DNA of 38,406 nucleotides from Nitrospirae bacterium GWC2_57_13 (GTDB lineage Bacteria > Nitrospirota > UBA9217): NCBI GenBank assembly GCA_001805055.1, contig MHDZ01000019.1, positions 1-38,406 on the forward strand. The letters run 5' to 3'. A model generated the notes under the pieces. The model searched no databases and was not told the origin of the DNA. It saw only the letters and a program-made list of their open reading frames with translations. Position numbers and translations under genes: made by a program. Positions within the stretch are counted from its first letter, which is position 1. Each line of letters opens with the position of its first letter. Positions 8,789 to 17,233 of this stretch are shown piece by piece.

Positions 8789-8939
8789 GAGAGGCTCCGC
8801 GTTGTATGGCAGCGGTCACATACAAAACAATGGCTGGTAGTGTCGGCCAGGCTGCTGATCATCGTGCAGGATTCTACACCATCTGTTTCATCTCTGCAAG
8901 ATTTCCCCGATTTGCTGCTTCCCCGGTTTGAGATTGTCC

Positions 8940-8969
8940 TTGACTTTTAATGCCGATGTAGTGTAAATT
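8940..8969 (+). promoter_or_regulatory. Candidate sigma70 promoter upstream of the Ehr operon
   Basis: The divergent gap 8789-9236 (about 450 bases) has no gene I can support. It has an AT-rich core around 8940-9020. TTGACT (8940-8945) and TAAATT (8964-8969) are 18 bases apart, a reasonable promoter for the hyfB-like operon, with a leader of about 260 bases. No sigma54 site typical of formate hydrogenlyase operons was found. The promoter of the divergent peptidase gene was not identified. Confidence 0.35.
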
Positions 8970-9236
8970 TTTTTTGTTTCTATTTGATTTTACGTATTTT
9001 TTAATAATCCGGTATTTGAAAAATGAACGTAACAGGTCATTCACTGAGAGACATCTTCTGTCAATGTATCAAAACGCATTCTTCCAGGCGTTCGATCTCG
9101 AAAGTCACTCCCTCCAAGCATATCTTCCGGGCTGTCATCGCCGTACGCAGGCATTCGTGGATGCGAATATCGTATCCTGGATTTTCCTCACCCCGAGAGC
9201 ACGGAACCCGTTCCAGACAGGTTGGGAGGGTGTAGC

Positions 9237-11279
9237 GTGAACTTCTCTCCCGGCAGTATCCTTTCGGCCTCATTTCTGCTGCTCCTGTTTCTTGTGCTGT
9301 CTGCACCGTTTCTCAGGGCAAAACAGCGACTTCTCATTGCCATTGGTTTTTCAATCACAGCTGTGGCGTCGTTGTTGGCCGCATTCGCGGGTTTCTGGAC
9401 CCTCGCAGGCGGCGTCACCTATCAGCTCGTTCTCCCCCTGGGACTTCCTGACCTTCCCTTCCATATCCGCCTCGACAGTTTGGCGGGGTTCTTCCTCGTC
9501 GTGATAGGACTGCTTGCGTTCTTTGTCTCCATCTATTCCATCGGTTACGTCAAAGGTTTCCTCGGGCAGCGCCCGGTTACCAGCCTTGTCGTTTTCTATG
9601 CGCTCTTCATCGCCGGGATGCTGCTGGTCGTCCTGTCGGATGACGCTTTTCTCTTCCTCGTTTCCTGGGAAATCATGGCTGCTTCGACCTATTTTCTGGT
9701 CCTCTTCGAGGATGAGCGCCCTGAGAACCGTCGCGCCGCGTTTCTTTACCTCGTTGTGGCCCACGTGGGGGCCATAGCCATCCTGCTGTCCTTTGGGATC
9801 ATGGCGGGTCTTGCAACGGGATTCAGCGGGTTCGAGGGATATACTTTTGATGCCATGCGTAAGACCGTGCTCCCGTCCGGATGGGCCGCGGCCGCGTTCC
9901 TGCTAGCCTTCTTCGGCTTCTCGGCCAAGGCGGGTGTGATCCCCCTTCATGCGTGGCTGCCTGAAGCTCACCCCGTTGCTCCGTCGAACGTATCGGCGCT
10001 CATGAGCGGTGTGATGCTCAAGACGGCGATCTACGGGATCGTTCGGGTGGTGTTCGACATCATCGGGAGCTTTCCCTGGTGGTGGGGTTCGCTGGTGCTG
10101 GTGTTCGGACTGCTTTCGGCGGTCATCGGGATCCTTTTCGCGGTGATGCAGCAGGACCTGAAGAAACTTCTCGCCTACAGCTCGGTGAAGAACATCGGCA
10201 TCATCCTGATCAGTATAGGGCTGGCCATGATCTTCAGTTCCTATCAGCTGAAGCCCCTGGCAGCGCTTGCGCTGTTAGCGGGGCTTTACCATGCCCTCAA
10301 CCATGCCATGTACAAAGGGCTGCTGTTCATGGGGGCAGGCGCCGTGATCCATGCCACGCATGAGCGAAACATGGAGAACCTCGGTGGGTTGATCCGCTTC
10401 CTGCCGTGGACCTCGGTGCTGTTCCTCATCGGCTGCATTTCCATTTCATCGCTTCCGCCGTTTAATGGTTTCGTATCGGAGTGGCTGACCTTTCAGGCCT
10501 TCCTCCTCTCCCCGTCGCTCAATACGCCCATATTAAAATTGCTCATACCCTTGGGGGCCGCGCTCCTCGCTCTCAGCAGCGCGCTGGCTGCCGCGGCGTT
10601 CGTAAAGGCCTTCGGCATCACGTTCCTGGGCCACCGTCGTGGACCCGATCAGGGCCGCGTTCATGAGGTTAATTGGCCCATGAGGATAGGCATGACAATG
10701 GCCGCGATCTCCTGCCTGATGCTCGGCGTGCTTCCTACCTACGTGATCAAATGGATGGATCCCATCGCGGAAAAGCTGACGGGCGCCACAATCGCTCATT
10801 CGGCCTCGGGTTTCGGCTGGATGTGGCTCACGCCGATCGCCCATGAACGGGCATCCTATTCTGCGCCTGTGGCCTTCGCGGGCATTCTGGTCGTGGTGAT
10901 CGTTACCTATGTGCTGCTCCACACGCGGCCCGGCGCGATCCGCCGGGCGCCGCTCTGGGACTGCGGTTTTGAAAAGATCACCGACCGGATGCAGTACACC
11001 GCCGCATCGTTCTCCATGCCACTGCGCAGGATTTTCGGATTCCTGTTCGCCGTGCATGAAGAAGTGAAGCAGGCGCCCCCAGGGCGGCATCCGGCATTTC
11101 CCGAAAGCTTCACCTATCAACTGCGTGTGCGGGACCGGTTCTGGGGCTGGCTGTATAAACCGGTGATCGACGCGAGCTTCTGGGTGTCGCGCATGGTCGG
11201 CCGGCTGCAGCAGGGACGTATCCAGGTGTATCTCATCTATTCCTTTGTGACCATCATCGTCCTGCTGTTGTTTGTATGA
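9237..11279 (+). CDS. hyfB: HyfB/HycC-like antiporter subunit of an Ehr complex
   Basis: A 680-residue polytopic membrane protein related to the Mrp antiporter and NuoL/NuoM proton-pumping subunits. The core Proton_antipo_M region covers roughly residues 120-420 (SWEIMAASTYFLVLFED, GFSAKAGVIPLHAWLPEAHPVAPS, KNIGIILISIG, ALNHAMYKGLLFMGAG) with lysines inside membrane segments as expected for proton transfer. The C-terminal DCGFEKITDRMQYTAASF segment is characteristic of HyfB/HycC. GTG at 9237 is preferred over an upstream TTG because GGGAGGG lies six bases before it. It is the first gene of the six-gene operon and should form part of the membrane arm. Confidence 0.9.
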   Translation: MNFSPGSILSASFLLLLFLVLSAPFLRAKQRLLIAIGFSITAVASLLAAFAGFWTLAGGVTYQLVLPLGLPDLPFHIRLDSLAGFFLVVIGLLAFFVSIYSIGYVKGFLGQRPVTSLVVFYALFIAGMLLVVLSDDAFLFLVSWEIMAASTYFLVLFEDERPENRRAAFLYLVVAHVGAIAILLSFGIMAGLATGFSGFEGYTFDAMRKTVLPSGWAAAAFLLAFFGFSAKAGVIPLHAWLPEAHPVAPSNVSALMSGVMLKTAIYGIVRVVFDIIGSFPWWWGSLVLVFGLLSAVIGILFAVMQQDLKKLLAYSSVKNIGIILISIGLAMIFSSYQLKPLAALALLAGLYHALNHAMYKGLLFMGAGAVIHATHERNMENLGGLIRFLPWTSVLFLIGCISISSLPPFNGFVSEWLTFQAFLLSPSLNTPILKLLIPLGAALLALSSALAAAAFVKAFGITFLGHRRGPDQGRVHEVNWPMRIGMTMAAISCLMLGVLPTYVIKWMDPIAEKLTGATIAHSASGFGWMWLTPIAHERASYSAPVAFAGILVVVIVTYVLLHTRPGAIRRAPLWDCGFEKITDRMQYTAASFSMPLRRIFGFLFAVHEEVKQAPPGRHPAFPESFTYQLRVRDRFWGWLYKPVIDASFWVSRMVGRLQQGRIQVYLIYSFVTIIVLLLFV

Positions 11280-11355
11280 CGAGAGCGGTTGTTTTAGCCG
11301 AGGATTAATGATCCTCCGGGATGAACTGATCCTTTTATCGTAAGGGAGTGTTTCG

Positions 11356-12300
11356 TTGAAGATCCATCCGTTCCTCATAGAAATGGTTCAAATCGCCGTT
11401 CTTCTATTCGCGGCGCCGCTTTTTGCCGGCTGGGTGAAGATGGTGAAGTGCTGGTCCCAGGGTCGTACGGCACCGAGCCTGTTTCAGCCCGTCCGGGACA
11501 TCAGGAAGCTGCTGTCGAAGGACGTCGTGCTGGCCGAGAACGCTTCATGGATCTTCCGGTTCACACCGTATCTCGTGTTCGGGGTCACGGTGCTCGCGGG
11601 CGGCATCATTCCCATCATCTCGACGGACCTGCCGCTTGCCGCCACAGCGGACGTTATCGCCCTCGTGGCCCTCTTTGCTATCGCCCGCTTCTTCACGGCG
11701 CTTGCTGGAATGGACATTGGGACAGCCTTTGGCGGCATGGGATCGAGCCGGGAAATGACCATCGCCTCGCTTGCAGAGCCTGCAATGCTCATGGCGATTT
11801 TCGCCGTGTCCCTGGCAAGCAAGTCCACATCCCTATCCCAGATGGTGCTGGTCGTGTCCCAGGGTTATTCCATTTTGCAGCCGTCCCTCGCCTTCGCACT
11901 TCTGGCGTTCATCCTCATCGCGCTTGCGGAGACCGGGAGGGTGCCCGTGGACAATCCAGCCACCCATCTTGAGCTTACGATGATCCACGAGGCCATGGTG
12001 CTGGAGTATTCGGGCAGGCATCTTGCGCTCATCGAGTGGGCGAAGATGATGAAGCTTTTTCTCTTCGTGGTCCTCGGGATTTCCGCGTTCTTTCCCTGGG
12101 GCATCGCAGTCAATGACGACCTGGCGGGCATCCTTGCTGCGCCGGCATACCTGGTGATGAAGCTCGGGCTTGCCGCCGTGGGTCTTGTCCTGATCGAGAC
12201 GGGACTGGCGAAGATGCGCATATTCCGGGTCACGGAATTTCTGGGCAGCGCATTCCTGTTCGCAACGCTCGGGATGCTGTCCTTTTTCATTCTGGAGTAA
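11356..12300 (+). CDS. hyfC: HyfC/HycD-like (NuoH family) membrane subunit
   Basis: A 314-residue protein of the NuoH/HycD/EchB family, the membrane subunit that contacts the peripheral arm and links redox chemistry to ion movement. It has about eight hydrophobic segments and the conserved PLFAGWVKMVKCWSQGR cytoplasmic loop, QPVRDIRKLL, and the acidic ALAETGRVPVDNPATHLELTM loop with EAMVLEYSG that defines the family. TTG at 11356 is preceded by AAGGGAG seven bases upstream; there is no better ATG. It lies 76 bases after hyfB. Confidence 0.92.
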   Translation: MKIHPFLIEMVQIAVLLFAAPLFAGWVKMVKCWSQGRTAPSLFQPVRDIRKLLSKDVVLAENASWIFRFTPYLVFGVTVLAGGIIPIISTDLPLAATADVIALVALFAIARFFTALAGMDIGTAFGGMGSSREMTIASLAEPAMLMAIFAVSLASKSTSLSQMVLVVSQGYSILQPSLAFALLAFILIALAETGRVPVDNPATHLELTMIHEAMVLEYSGRHLALIEWAKMMKLFLFVVLGISAFFPWGIAVNDDLAGILAAPAYLVMKLGLAAVGLVLIETGLAKMRIFRVTEFLGSAFLFATLGMLSFFILE

Positions 12301-12320
12301 TACAAGCTCCAAAGAGAAAG

Positions 12321-12383
12321 CATCAAATTTCAAATAACTTCCAAATGGTAAATTCGAATGACCGAAGCATTTGAGTTTTGATG
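12321..12383. repeat. Dyad in the hyfC-hyfE gap
   Basis: The 147-base gap is AT-rich. Arms CATCAAATTTCAA (12321-12333) and TTGAGTTTTGATG (12371-12383) pair at 11 of 13 positions. It has the CAAAT/TTCCAAA composition of another interspersed repeat type. It sits within an operon, so it is not expected to terminate transcription fully. Confidence 0.4.
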
Positions 12384-12447
12384 GTTGAAATGTATTTGCC
12401 ATGAGGGATTCGTTGTTTGGAACGTCGTTCGCGTAAAGAGGAATGAT

Positions 12448-13113
12448 ATGAGCACTCAGCTCGCCGCACAGATCAACAGCCTCCTGGCCGCATTCATCCT
12501 GCTCACGGCCTTTGCCATGTTGGCGCAGAGGAAGAAGCTGGCGATCCTTCACCTCTTCGCCTGGCAGGGTCTGTTCCTGTCGGTGAGCACGGCCATCGTC
12601 GGGTTCGTGGCAAAGTCTCACCATCTCTATATATCGTCGCTCCTGACCTTGACGCTGAAGGTTGTGGTGCTGCCCTATATCCTGCACGTTTTGATCAGGA
12701 AGCTCAAAATCCGCAAGGAGATCGAGGCGGTCGTGAACGTACCGACGACCATGCTGATCGGCATCGCGCTCGTGATATTCTCATACCACCTGACCGCGCC
12801 GATCCGCGAGCTTTCAACGCTCGTGACCCGTTCGACCCTTGCGGTCGCGCTGGCCACGGTGATGCTCGGGCTGCTCATGATGATCACCCGGCGGCATGCG
12901 GTGACGCAGATCATCGGGTTCCTTGCCATGGAGAACGGCCTCTTTTTCGCGGCCACGAGCGCGACCTACGGCATGCCTCTCGTGGTCGAGCTGGGCGTGG
13001 CCCTGGACATCCTGATAGCTGCCTTCATATTCGGCATCTTCTTTTTTCACATCAACACGACCTTCGACAGTCTGGACGTGGACCAGATGGCGCGATTGAA
13101 GGAAGAAGACTGA
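12448..13113 (+). CDS. hyfE: HyfE-like (NuoK/MrpC-like) membrane subunit
   Basis: A 221-residue membrane protein with about six or seven hydrophobic segments. The C-terminal half resembles NuoK (IGFLAMENGLFFAA, with a membrane Glu, then VVELGVALDILIAAFIFGIFFF) and matches the HyfE layout. ATG at 12448 is preferred to an upstream in-frame ATG at 12385 because AGAGGA lies just upstream and because the extra residues are not hydrophobic. It lies between hyfC and hyfF in the usual hydrogenase-4 order; no hyfD-like gene is present. Confidence 0.88.
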   Translation: MSTQLAAQINSLLAAFILLTAFAMLAQRKKLAILHLFAWQGLFLSVSTAIVGFVAKSHHLYISSLLTLTLKVVVLPYILHVLIRKLKIRKEIEAVVNVPTTMLIGIALVIFSYHLTAPIRELSTLVTRSTLAVALATVMLGLLMMITRRHAVTQIIGFLAMENGLFFAATSATYGMPLVVELGVALDILIAAFIFGIFFFHINTTFDSLDVDQMARLKEED

Positions 13114-13136
13114 CACGTATACTTGCGTATGCGATT

Positions 13137-13210
13137 GTAAATTGAAAATTAGAAATTGCAAAAGGGATGCGGTTCATCTTGAAATTTACAATTTGAGATT
13201 TTCAATTTCC
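13137..13210. repeat. AT-rich inverted repeat in the hyfE-hyfF gap
   Basis: Arms at 13137-13163 and 13179-13210 are near reverse complements built of AAATTGAAAATT-type blocks (left TGAAAATTAGAAATTG, right ATTTGAGATTTTCAATTT). It fills most of the 114-base gap and ends before the hyfF Shine-Dalgarno. It appears to be an interspersed repeat and not a terminator. Confidence 0.6.
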
Positions 13211-13227
13211 ACTGTAATGAGGTTTTA

Positions 13228-14676
13228 ATGTCTCTTCTCGTACTTTTAATAGTTCCCCTCGTCGCGTCTCTGGCGCTCGCATTCATCGGCGACCGGAAGC
13301 TTGCGCCCGAGGTGAACATCCTGGGGTCCGCAGCGACCTTAGCAGCGGGCGTGGTGCTCGCTCTTGGTGTCTACCGGAACGGGCCGATGCTGGCCGGAGG
13401 GAACTTCTTCTTTGTCGACGCCTTCAACGTCTATCTGGCGGTGCTTACTTCGTTCGTTTCTGTGACCACGGCGGTCTTCAGCAGGCGGTACATGCGGCGC
13501 GAGCGGGAGCACGGGACTTTAGGGCACCGACGAATCCGCTTTTATCATGCCATGTTCCAGCTGTTCATCTTCGCCATGCTGCTTTGTTTGCTCACGAACA
13601 ACGTGGGAGTTCTCTGGATCGCCATGGAACTGGCAACGCTGTCCACGGTCCTGCTGGTATCGCTGTACCGCACGCCTTCGGCAATCGAAGCAGCGTGGAA
13701 ATACTTCATTCTCTGCGGCGTGGGCATTGCCCTGGCGCTGTTCGGCACGGTGCTGCTCTACTTCGCGGCGGAAAAGGTGCTCGGAGCGGGAGGAGAGGCG
13801 CTTCTCTGGACGAACCTCAGCACGGTCAGCGGCCAGCTCGAACCGACCATCCTGTCCCTGGCCTTCGTGTTCCTGATGGTAGGATACGGTACGAAGGTCG
13901 GGCTGGTGCCGATGCATAATTGGCTGCCCGACGCCCACAGCGAGGGCCCCACGCCCATATCGGCTGTGCTGTCCGGACTCCTGCTGAACATCGCCCTCTA
14001 CGCGCTGGTGCGGTGCAAGGTCCTCGTGGATGGGTCTACCGGTACGCACCACTCGGGAAACATCATGATGGGCTTCGGCATCGTCTCGATCCTTGTAGCT
14101 TCCTTCTCCCTGCTGCGCCAGAAGGACATCAAGCGGATGTTCGCCTATTCGTCCATAGAACACATGGGTATCGCGACCTTTGCCTTCGGCCTGGGCGGCC
14201 CCGTTGCCACCTTTGGCGCGTTGCTGCACATGCTGGTCCACAGCCTGACGAAATCCGCCATTTTCTTCACCGTGGGCCATGCTTCCCAGATGCACCGGAG
14301 CCAGGACATGGACCGGATCAAGGGGCTCATTCGCGGCAATCCGCTCGTCGGCTGGGGCATGACGCTGGGGGTCATGGCGATCGTGGGCATGCCGCCCTTT
14401 GGCGTGTTTACGAGCGAGTTTTTGATCCTGACGGCCACCATCAAGGATGCGCCGCTCATGGCGCCCTTCCTGCTGCTGGGACTGGGGGTGACCTTCGCGG
14501 CCCTCTTCCGGAAGGTCCAGCCCATGGTCTTTGGCGAGGCGCCGGAGTATCAGAAGCGGCTGAAGGCGGCCCATATTCCGGTGCTGCTGCACATGGTCCT
14601 GGTGCTCGTTCTCGGCTTGTACATGCCGAGATTTTTGTCCGACTGGTTCCAGACAGCGGTGGGTATTTTGAAATGA
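13228..14676 (+). CDS. hyfF: HyfF-like antiporter subunit
   Basis: A 482-residue NuoM/NuoN/HyfF-like membrane protein, the second antiporter-type subunit of the complex. Conserved segments are WIAMELATLSTVLLVSLYR with a membrane Glu, KYFILCGVGIALALFG, GTKVGLVPMHNWLPDAHSEGPTP with the pore lysine and histidine region, FAYSSIEHMGIATFAFGLGG and HSLTKSAIFFTVGH. HyfF is recognised by the SSIEHMG motif and its position after hyfE. ATG at 13228 is preceded by a weak TGAGG. The stop overlaps the start of the next gene (ATGA). Confidence 0.9.
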   Translation: MSLLVLLIVPLVASLALAFIGDRKLAPEVNILGSAATLAAGVVLALGVYRNGPMLAGGNFFFVDAFNVYLAVLTSFVSVTTAVFSRRYMRREREHGTLGHRRIRFYHAMFQLFIFAMLLCLLTNNVGVLWIAMELATLSTVLLVSLYRTPSAIEAAWKYFILCGVGIALALFGTVLLYFAAEKVLGAGGEALLWTNLSTVSGQLEPTILSLAFVFLMVGYGTKVGLVPMHNWLPDAHSEGPTPISAVLSGLLLNIALYALVRCKVLVDGSTGTHHSGNIMMGFGIVSILVASFSLLRQKDIKRMFAYSSIEHMGIATFAFGLGGPVATFGALLHMLVHSLTKSAIFFTVGHASQMHRSQDMDRIKGLIRGNPLVGWGMTLGVMAIVGMPPFGVFTSEFLILTATIKDAPLMAPFLLLGLGVTFAALFRKVQPMVFGEAPEYQKRLKAAHIPVLLHMVLVLVLGLYMPRFLSDWFQTAVGILK

Positions 14677-16244
14677 GCAGACTGAAAGATATCGTTGTAG
14701 CGGCGCTGGGCAAAGATGTGAAGCCCGATGACACCCTGTCTCCCGCTTCCGTGATATCGCTCTTCATACCGCGGGAACAGTTCGCGGAAGCAACAAAGGC
14801 GCTCAAAAATGAGTATGCCCTGCTTGCAGCCGAGTGGGCGACAGACGAGACGTCCTTTAGCAGGGGATTCGGGATCTACGCCTGTTTCCGGAAGGAAATG
14901 GAATACCTCATCGTGAGAACGTCCGCGCCTGTTGATGATCCGACATTTCCCAGCCTTACGAAGAAATTCGCAGCCGCATTCCGGTTCGAACGCCAGATCC
15001 AAAGCCTGATGGGCGTGACGGCGATCGGCAATCCGGACAGCCGTCCGTGGATCAAGCACGAAGACTGGCCCGCGGATGCCTGGCCGCTCAGGAAATCATT
15101 CGATGCGTCGAAACCGCTGCCCCGCGTTCCCGGTGAATACCAGTGGATCCGCGTGAAAGGAGAGGGGATCTATGAAATCCCGGTGGGGCCAGTTCACGCC
15201 GGCATCATTGAACCGGGCCATTTCCGATTCCAGGCCATGGGTGAGGATGTCATCAACCTCGAAGAAAAGCTTGGGTACGTGCACAAGGGCATCGAGAAGC
15301 GGTTTGAATCGCTCTCCTGGCATGAGGCGTCGCGCTTGGCAGGCCGCGTGTCGGGCGACAGTACGGTCGCCCACAGTCTGGCCTACTGCAGGGCAGTGGA
15401 GGCATTGACCGGATCGCCGGTCCCGGACCGGGCCATGTGGCTGCGCGCCCTGTTCCTTGAGCGGGAGCGGATCGCCAATCATCTCGGCGACCTGGGCGCC
15501 ATCTGCAACGATGTGGCCTTTGCATTCCTCCTCTATCAGTTCTCCCGGCTCAGGGAGATCGTGCTGCGCGCGAACCTGAAGCTTTTCGGCCACCGGCTTC
15601 TGATGGACCGCGTCGTGCCGGGCGGGGTGGCCGCGAACATCGATGCAGCGGGCATTCAGGCGATCCACCAGGAACTGGACTGGCTGGCAAGGGAATTCGA
15701 ACGGCTTGTGCTGATCTACGATGAGAACTCGTCCGTCGAGGACCGGGTGAGGGATACGGGCGTGCTGAAGCCCGAGCAGGCGAGGGACCTCTGCGTCGTG
15801 GGATACGTGGCGCGGGCGAGCGGGTTGAACCTTGACTGCCGCATTCACCAGCCCTTCCCGCCCTATGACCGGATCAGCGTGAACGTGCCGGTGCTTGTCT
15901 CCGGTGACGTCCATGCGCGGGCCTGGGTCAGGGTCGAGGAGGTGCGGGAGTCCATGCGGATCATCCGCGAGGTGCTGAACACCCTGCCCGAGGGCGGGAT
16001 CATGAATCCCCTCAGCGATCCCGGGCCAGACCGCGCCGGCTTCGCGGCAGTGGAAGGGTGGCGCGGCGAGACCCTGTACTGGGTCCAGTCGGGGCCGAAA
16101 GGGGAGATCAACCGCTGCATGGTCCGGGACCCGTCGAGCCTGAACTGGCTGGGGCTCGAGCAGTGCATCCATGGCAACATCGTGCCGGATTTCCCGGTGT
16201 GCAACAAGAGCTTCAATCAGTCGTATTCGGGGCATGATTTATGA
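14673..16244 (+). CDS. hyfG: HyfG/NuoCD-like large subunit lacking [NiFe] ligands
   Basis: A 523-residue fusion of a NuoC-like domain (residues 1-130) and a NuoD/HycE-like large subunit. Family landmarks are clear: GPVHAGIIEPGHFRF at 172-186 and LGYVHKGIEKRFE. The proximal CxxC of [NiFe] enzymes (CGICGFAHS) is here SGDSTVAHS (Ser227, Ser230), and the C-terminal CxxC (CYSCTDR) is here SYSGHDL (Ser517, Gly520). All four metal-binding cysteines are missing, so it cannot hold a normal [NiFe] centre. The C-terminus ends where mature hydrogenases are cut, with no cleavable tail. This fits Ehr (Ech-hydrogenase-related) complexes described in Geobacter and others. ATG at 14673 overlaps the hyfF stop by four bases; a longer upstream frame is only a shadow of hyfF. 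Confidence 0.92.
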   Translation: MSRLKDIVVAALGKDVKPDDTLSPASVISLFIPREQFAEATKALKNEYALLAAEWATDETSFSRGFGIYACFRKEMEYLIVRTSAPVDDPTFPSLTKKFAAAFRFERQIQSLMGVTAIGNPDSRPWIKHEDWPADAWPLRKSFDASKPLPRVPGEYQWIRVKGEGIYEIPVGPVHAGIIEPGHFRFQAMGEDVINLEEKLGYVHKGIEKRFESLSWHEASRLAGRVSGDSTVAHSLAYCRAVEALTGSPVPDRAMWLRALFLERERIANHLGDLGAICNDVAFAFLLYQFSRLREIVLRANLKLFGHRLLMDRVVPGGVAANIDAAGIQAIHQELDWLAREFERLVLIYDENSSVEDRVRDTGVLKPEQARDLCVVGYVARASGLNLDCRIHQPFPPYDRISVNVPVLVSGDVHARAWVRVEEVRESMRIIREVLNTLPEGGIMNPLSDPGPDRAGFAAVEGWRGETLYWVQSGPKGEINRCMVRDPSSLNWLGLEQCIHGNIVPDFPVCNKSFNQSYSGHDL

Positions 16245-16255
16245 GGCGGACGATG

Positions 16256-16357
16256 TAACCACAGGCGCTTCGCGCATACGGATGAACACAGATTTTACAT
16301 CAGGAATCATTTTAAGAATATCGCCTTCGTTGTTCTATCCGTGTTCATCCGTGGTTA
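16256..16357. repeat. Interspersed inverted repeat, ACGGATGAACAC type
   Basis: Left arm 16256-16293 (TAACCACAGG, then ACGGATGAACACAGAT) pairs with right arm 16337-16357 (ATCCGTGTTCATCCGTGGTTA), the left arm carrying a short insertion. A further CTCCGTGACTCCGTGG stretch follows. It occupies most of the 173-base gap before the small-subunit gene and belongs to the same family as the dyads at 1652 and 20750. Confidence 0.65.
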
Positions 16358-16417
16358 TACTAGCGTTGCTTCCCTCCGTGACTCCGTGGTAGATTTGTTT
16401 TTTCTATAGGGTGAACT

Positions 16418-16924
16418 ATGATCCGTATTCTGAAACAGATATTCCGTACCGGCATCGTTACCGAGCCGCTTGCGCCCGTTGCCGACCATGAGATCGAGAG
16501 GGTCGGCGCGGAATTGTCCAAGGTGATCAAGCAACGGTTCCGGGGAAGCCTCGCGATTCGCCAGGTGGACGCGGGTTCGTGCAACGGCTGCGAGCTCGAG
16601 ATCCACGCTATCAACAACCCCCTCTACAACTGCGAACGTTTCGGCATCCAATTCACGGCATCGCCCCGTTTCGCTGACCTGCTGCTGGTCACGGGACCGG
16701 TCTCGCACAACATGGAGATCGCCCTCCGGCGGACCTACGACGCCACGCCAACGCCGAAACTCGTGATCGCCCTTGGAGACTGTGGATGCAACGGCGGCGT
16801 GTTCGGTGAGAGCTACGCCTCGATCGGGCCTGTATCGAAGGTCATACCTGTAGATGCCTGCATACCTGGCTGCCCTCCTACCCCTGCGGCAATTCTGTTG
16901 GGGATACTGAAGCTTATCACATGA
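16418..16924 (+). CDS. hyfI: HyfI/NuoB-like small subunit
   Basis: A 168-residue protein of the NuoB/HycG family that carries the proximal (N2-type) [4Fe-4S] cluster next to the large subunit on the cytoplasmic face. Cysteines at 55 and 58 (SCNGCELE), 122 (GDCGCNGG) and 152 (CIPGCPPTP) correspond to the four cluster ligands, so this electron site should be intact even though the large subunit has lost its metal site. ATG at 16418 has AGGGTG a few bases upstream. It is the last gene of the operon; no HyfA/HyfH-type ferredoxin subunit and no maturation protease gene are present. Confidence 0.92.
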   Translation: MIRILKQIFRTGIVTEPLAPVADHEIERVGAELSKVIKQRFRGSLAIRQVDAGSCNGCELEIHAINNPLYNCERFGIQFTASPRFADLLLVTGPVSHNMEIALRRTYDATPTPKLVIALGDCGCNGGVFGESYASIGPVSKVIPVDACIPGCPPTPAAILLGILKLIT

Positions 16925-16971
16925 GGGTAAAACGGGAGACATCACTTTATCCAGCAGAAATGAACATATGA

Positions 16972-17001
16972 AAAAGGGTTGACCAATTGGTCAACCCTTT
17001 T
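16972..17001. terminator. Strong intrinsic terminator after the Ehr operon
   Basis: A perfect 13-base-pair stem AAAAGGGTTGACC-AATT-GGTCAACCCTTTT starts 47 bases after the hyfI stop and is followed by GTTTATCTTT. The A tract on the left makes it usable from both strands, so it can also end the minus-strand operon that runs towards it. Confidence 0.9.
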
Positions 17002-17037
17002 GTTTATCTTTATGGAAGTGACAGCTGCGATTGCCCG

Positions 17038-17193
17038 CTAATTCGTCAGCGCCGTGCCGCCAAAATGGCAGATGATGCAGAACCCGACGCCCATGCGGGC
17101 ATACTGGGCGCCTGATGACCCGCCGTGGATCGAGTGGCAGGCCTGGCACATTTTCCCGAAGGTAAGATAATTGAAAGGCTGGAACACGCCCAT
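17038..17193 (-). pseudogene. Remnant of a multihaem c-type cytochrome
   Basis: A 51-codon open frame on the minus strand (ATG at 17191-17193, TAG at 17038-17040) encodes two haem-binding CxxCH motifs, CQACH and CIICH, spaced about 22 residues apart with glycine-rich turns between (SIHGGSSG). An in-frame TAA lies five codons upstream of the ATG and there is no Shine-Dalgarno or signal peptide, so a c-type cytochrome could not be exported from this frame. I read it as the C-terminal end of a decayed cytochrome, cut off next to the AgmX-like gene. Alternatively it is a very small cytochrome-like peptide. Confidence 0.5.
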
Positions 17194-17233
17194 CGTGACG
17201 ATGGCGCCTTAAGAATTTCTCGAGCCGCAGGCA

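Noticed and set aside
8789-9236. Sigma54 promoter for the hydrogenase-like operon
   Set aside because: No TGGCAC-N5-TTGCA-type match was found; a sigma70-like pair was the best candidate.
8974-9240. Plus-strand frame of 88 codons before hyfB
   Set aside because: AT-rich start, no domain, and it runs into the hyfB ribosome binding site; more likely the leader of the Ehr operon.
9061-9306. Minus-strand frame of 81 codons upstream of hyfB
   Set aside because: It overlaps the hyfB start by 70 bases, has no recognisable domain and no good ribosome binding site. It is probably a chance frame in the divergent gap.
13920-14672. Upstream extension of the large-subunit frame through hyfF
   Set aside because: The extension reads antiporter coding DNA out of frame and gives Arg/His/Pro-rich nonsense. 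The ATG at 14673 overlapping the hyfF stop is the natural start.
14673-16924. Functional H2-evolving hydrogenase or formate hydrogenlyase
   Set aside because: The four [NiFe] cysteines are missing, and no maturation protease, formate dehydrogenase or ferredoxin subunit is present.
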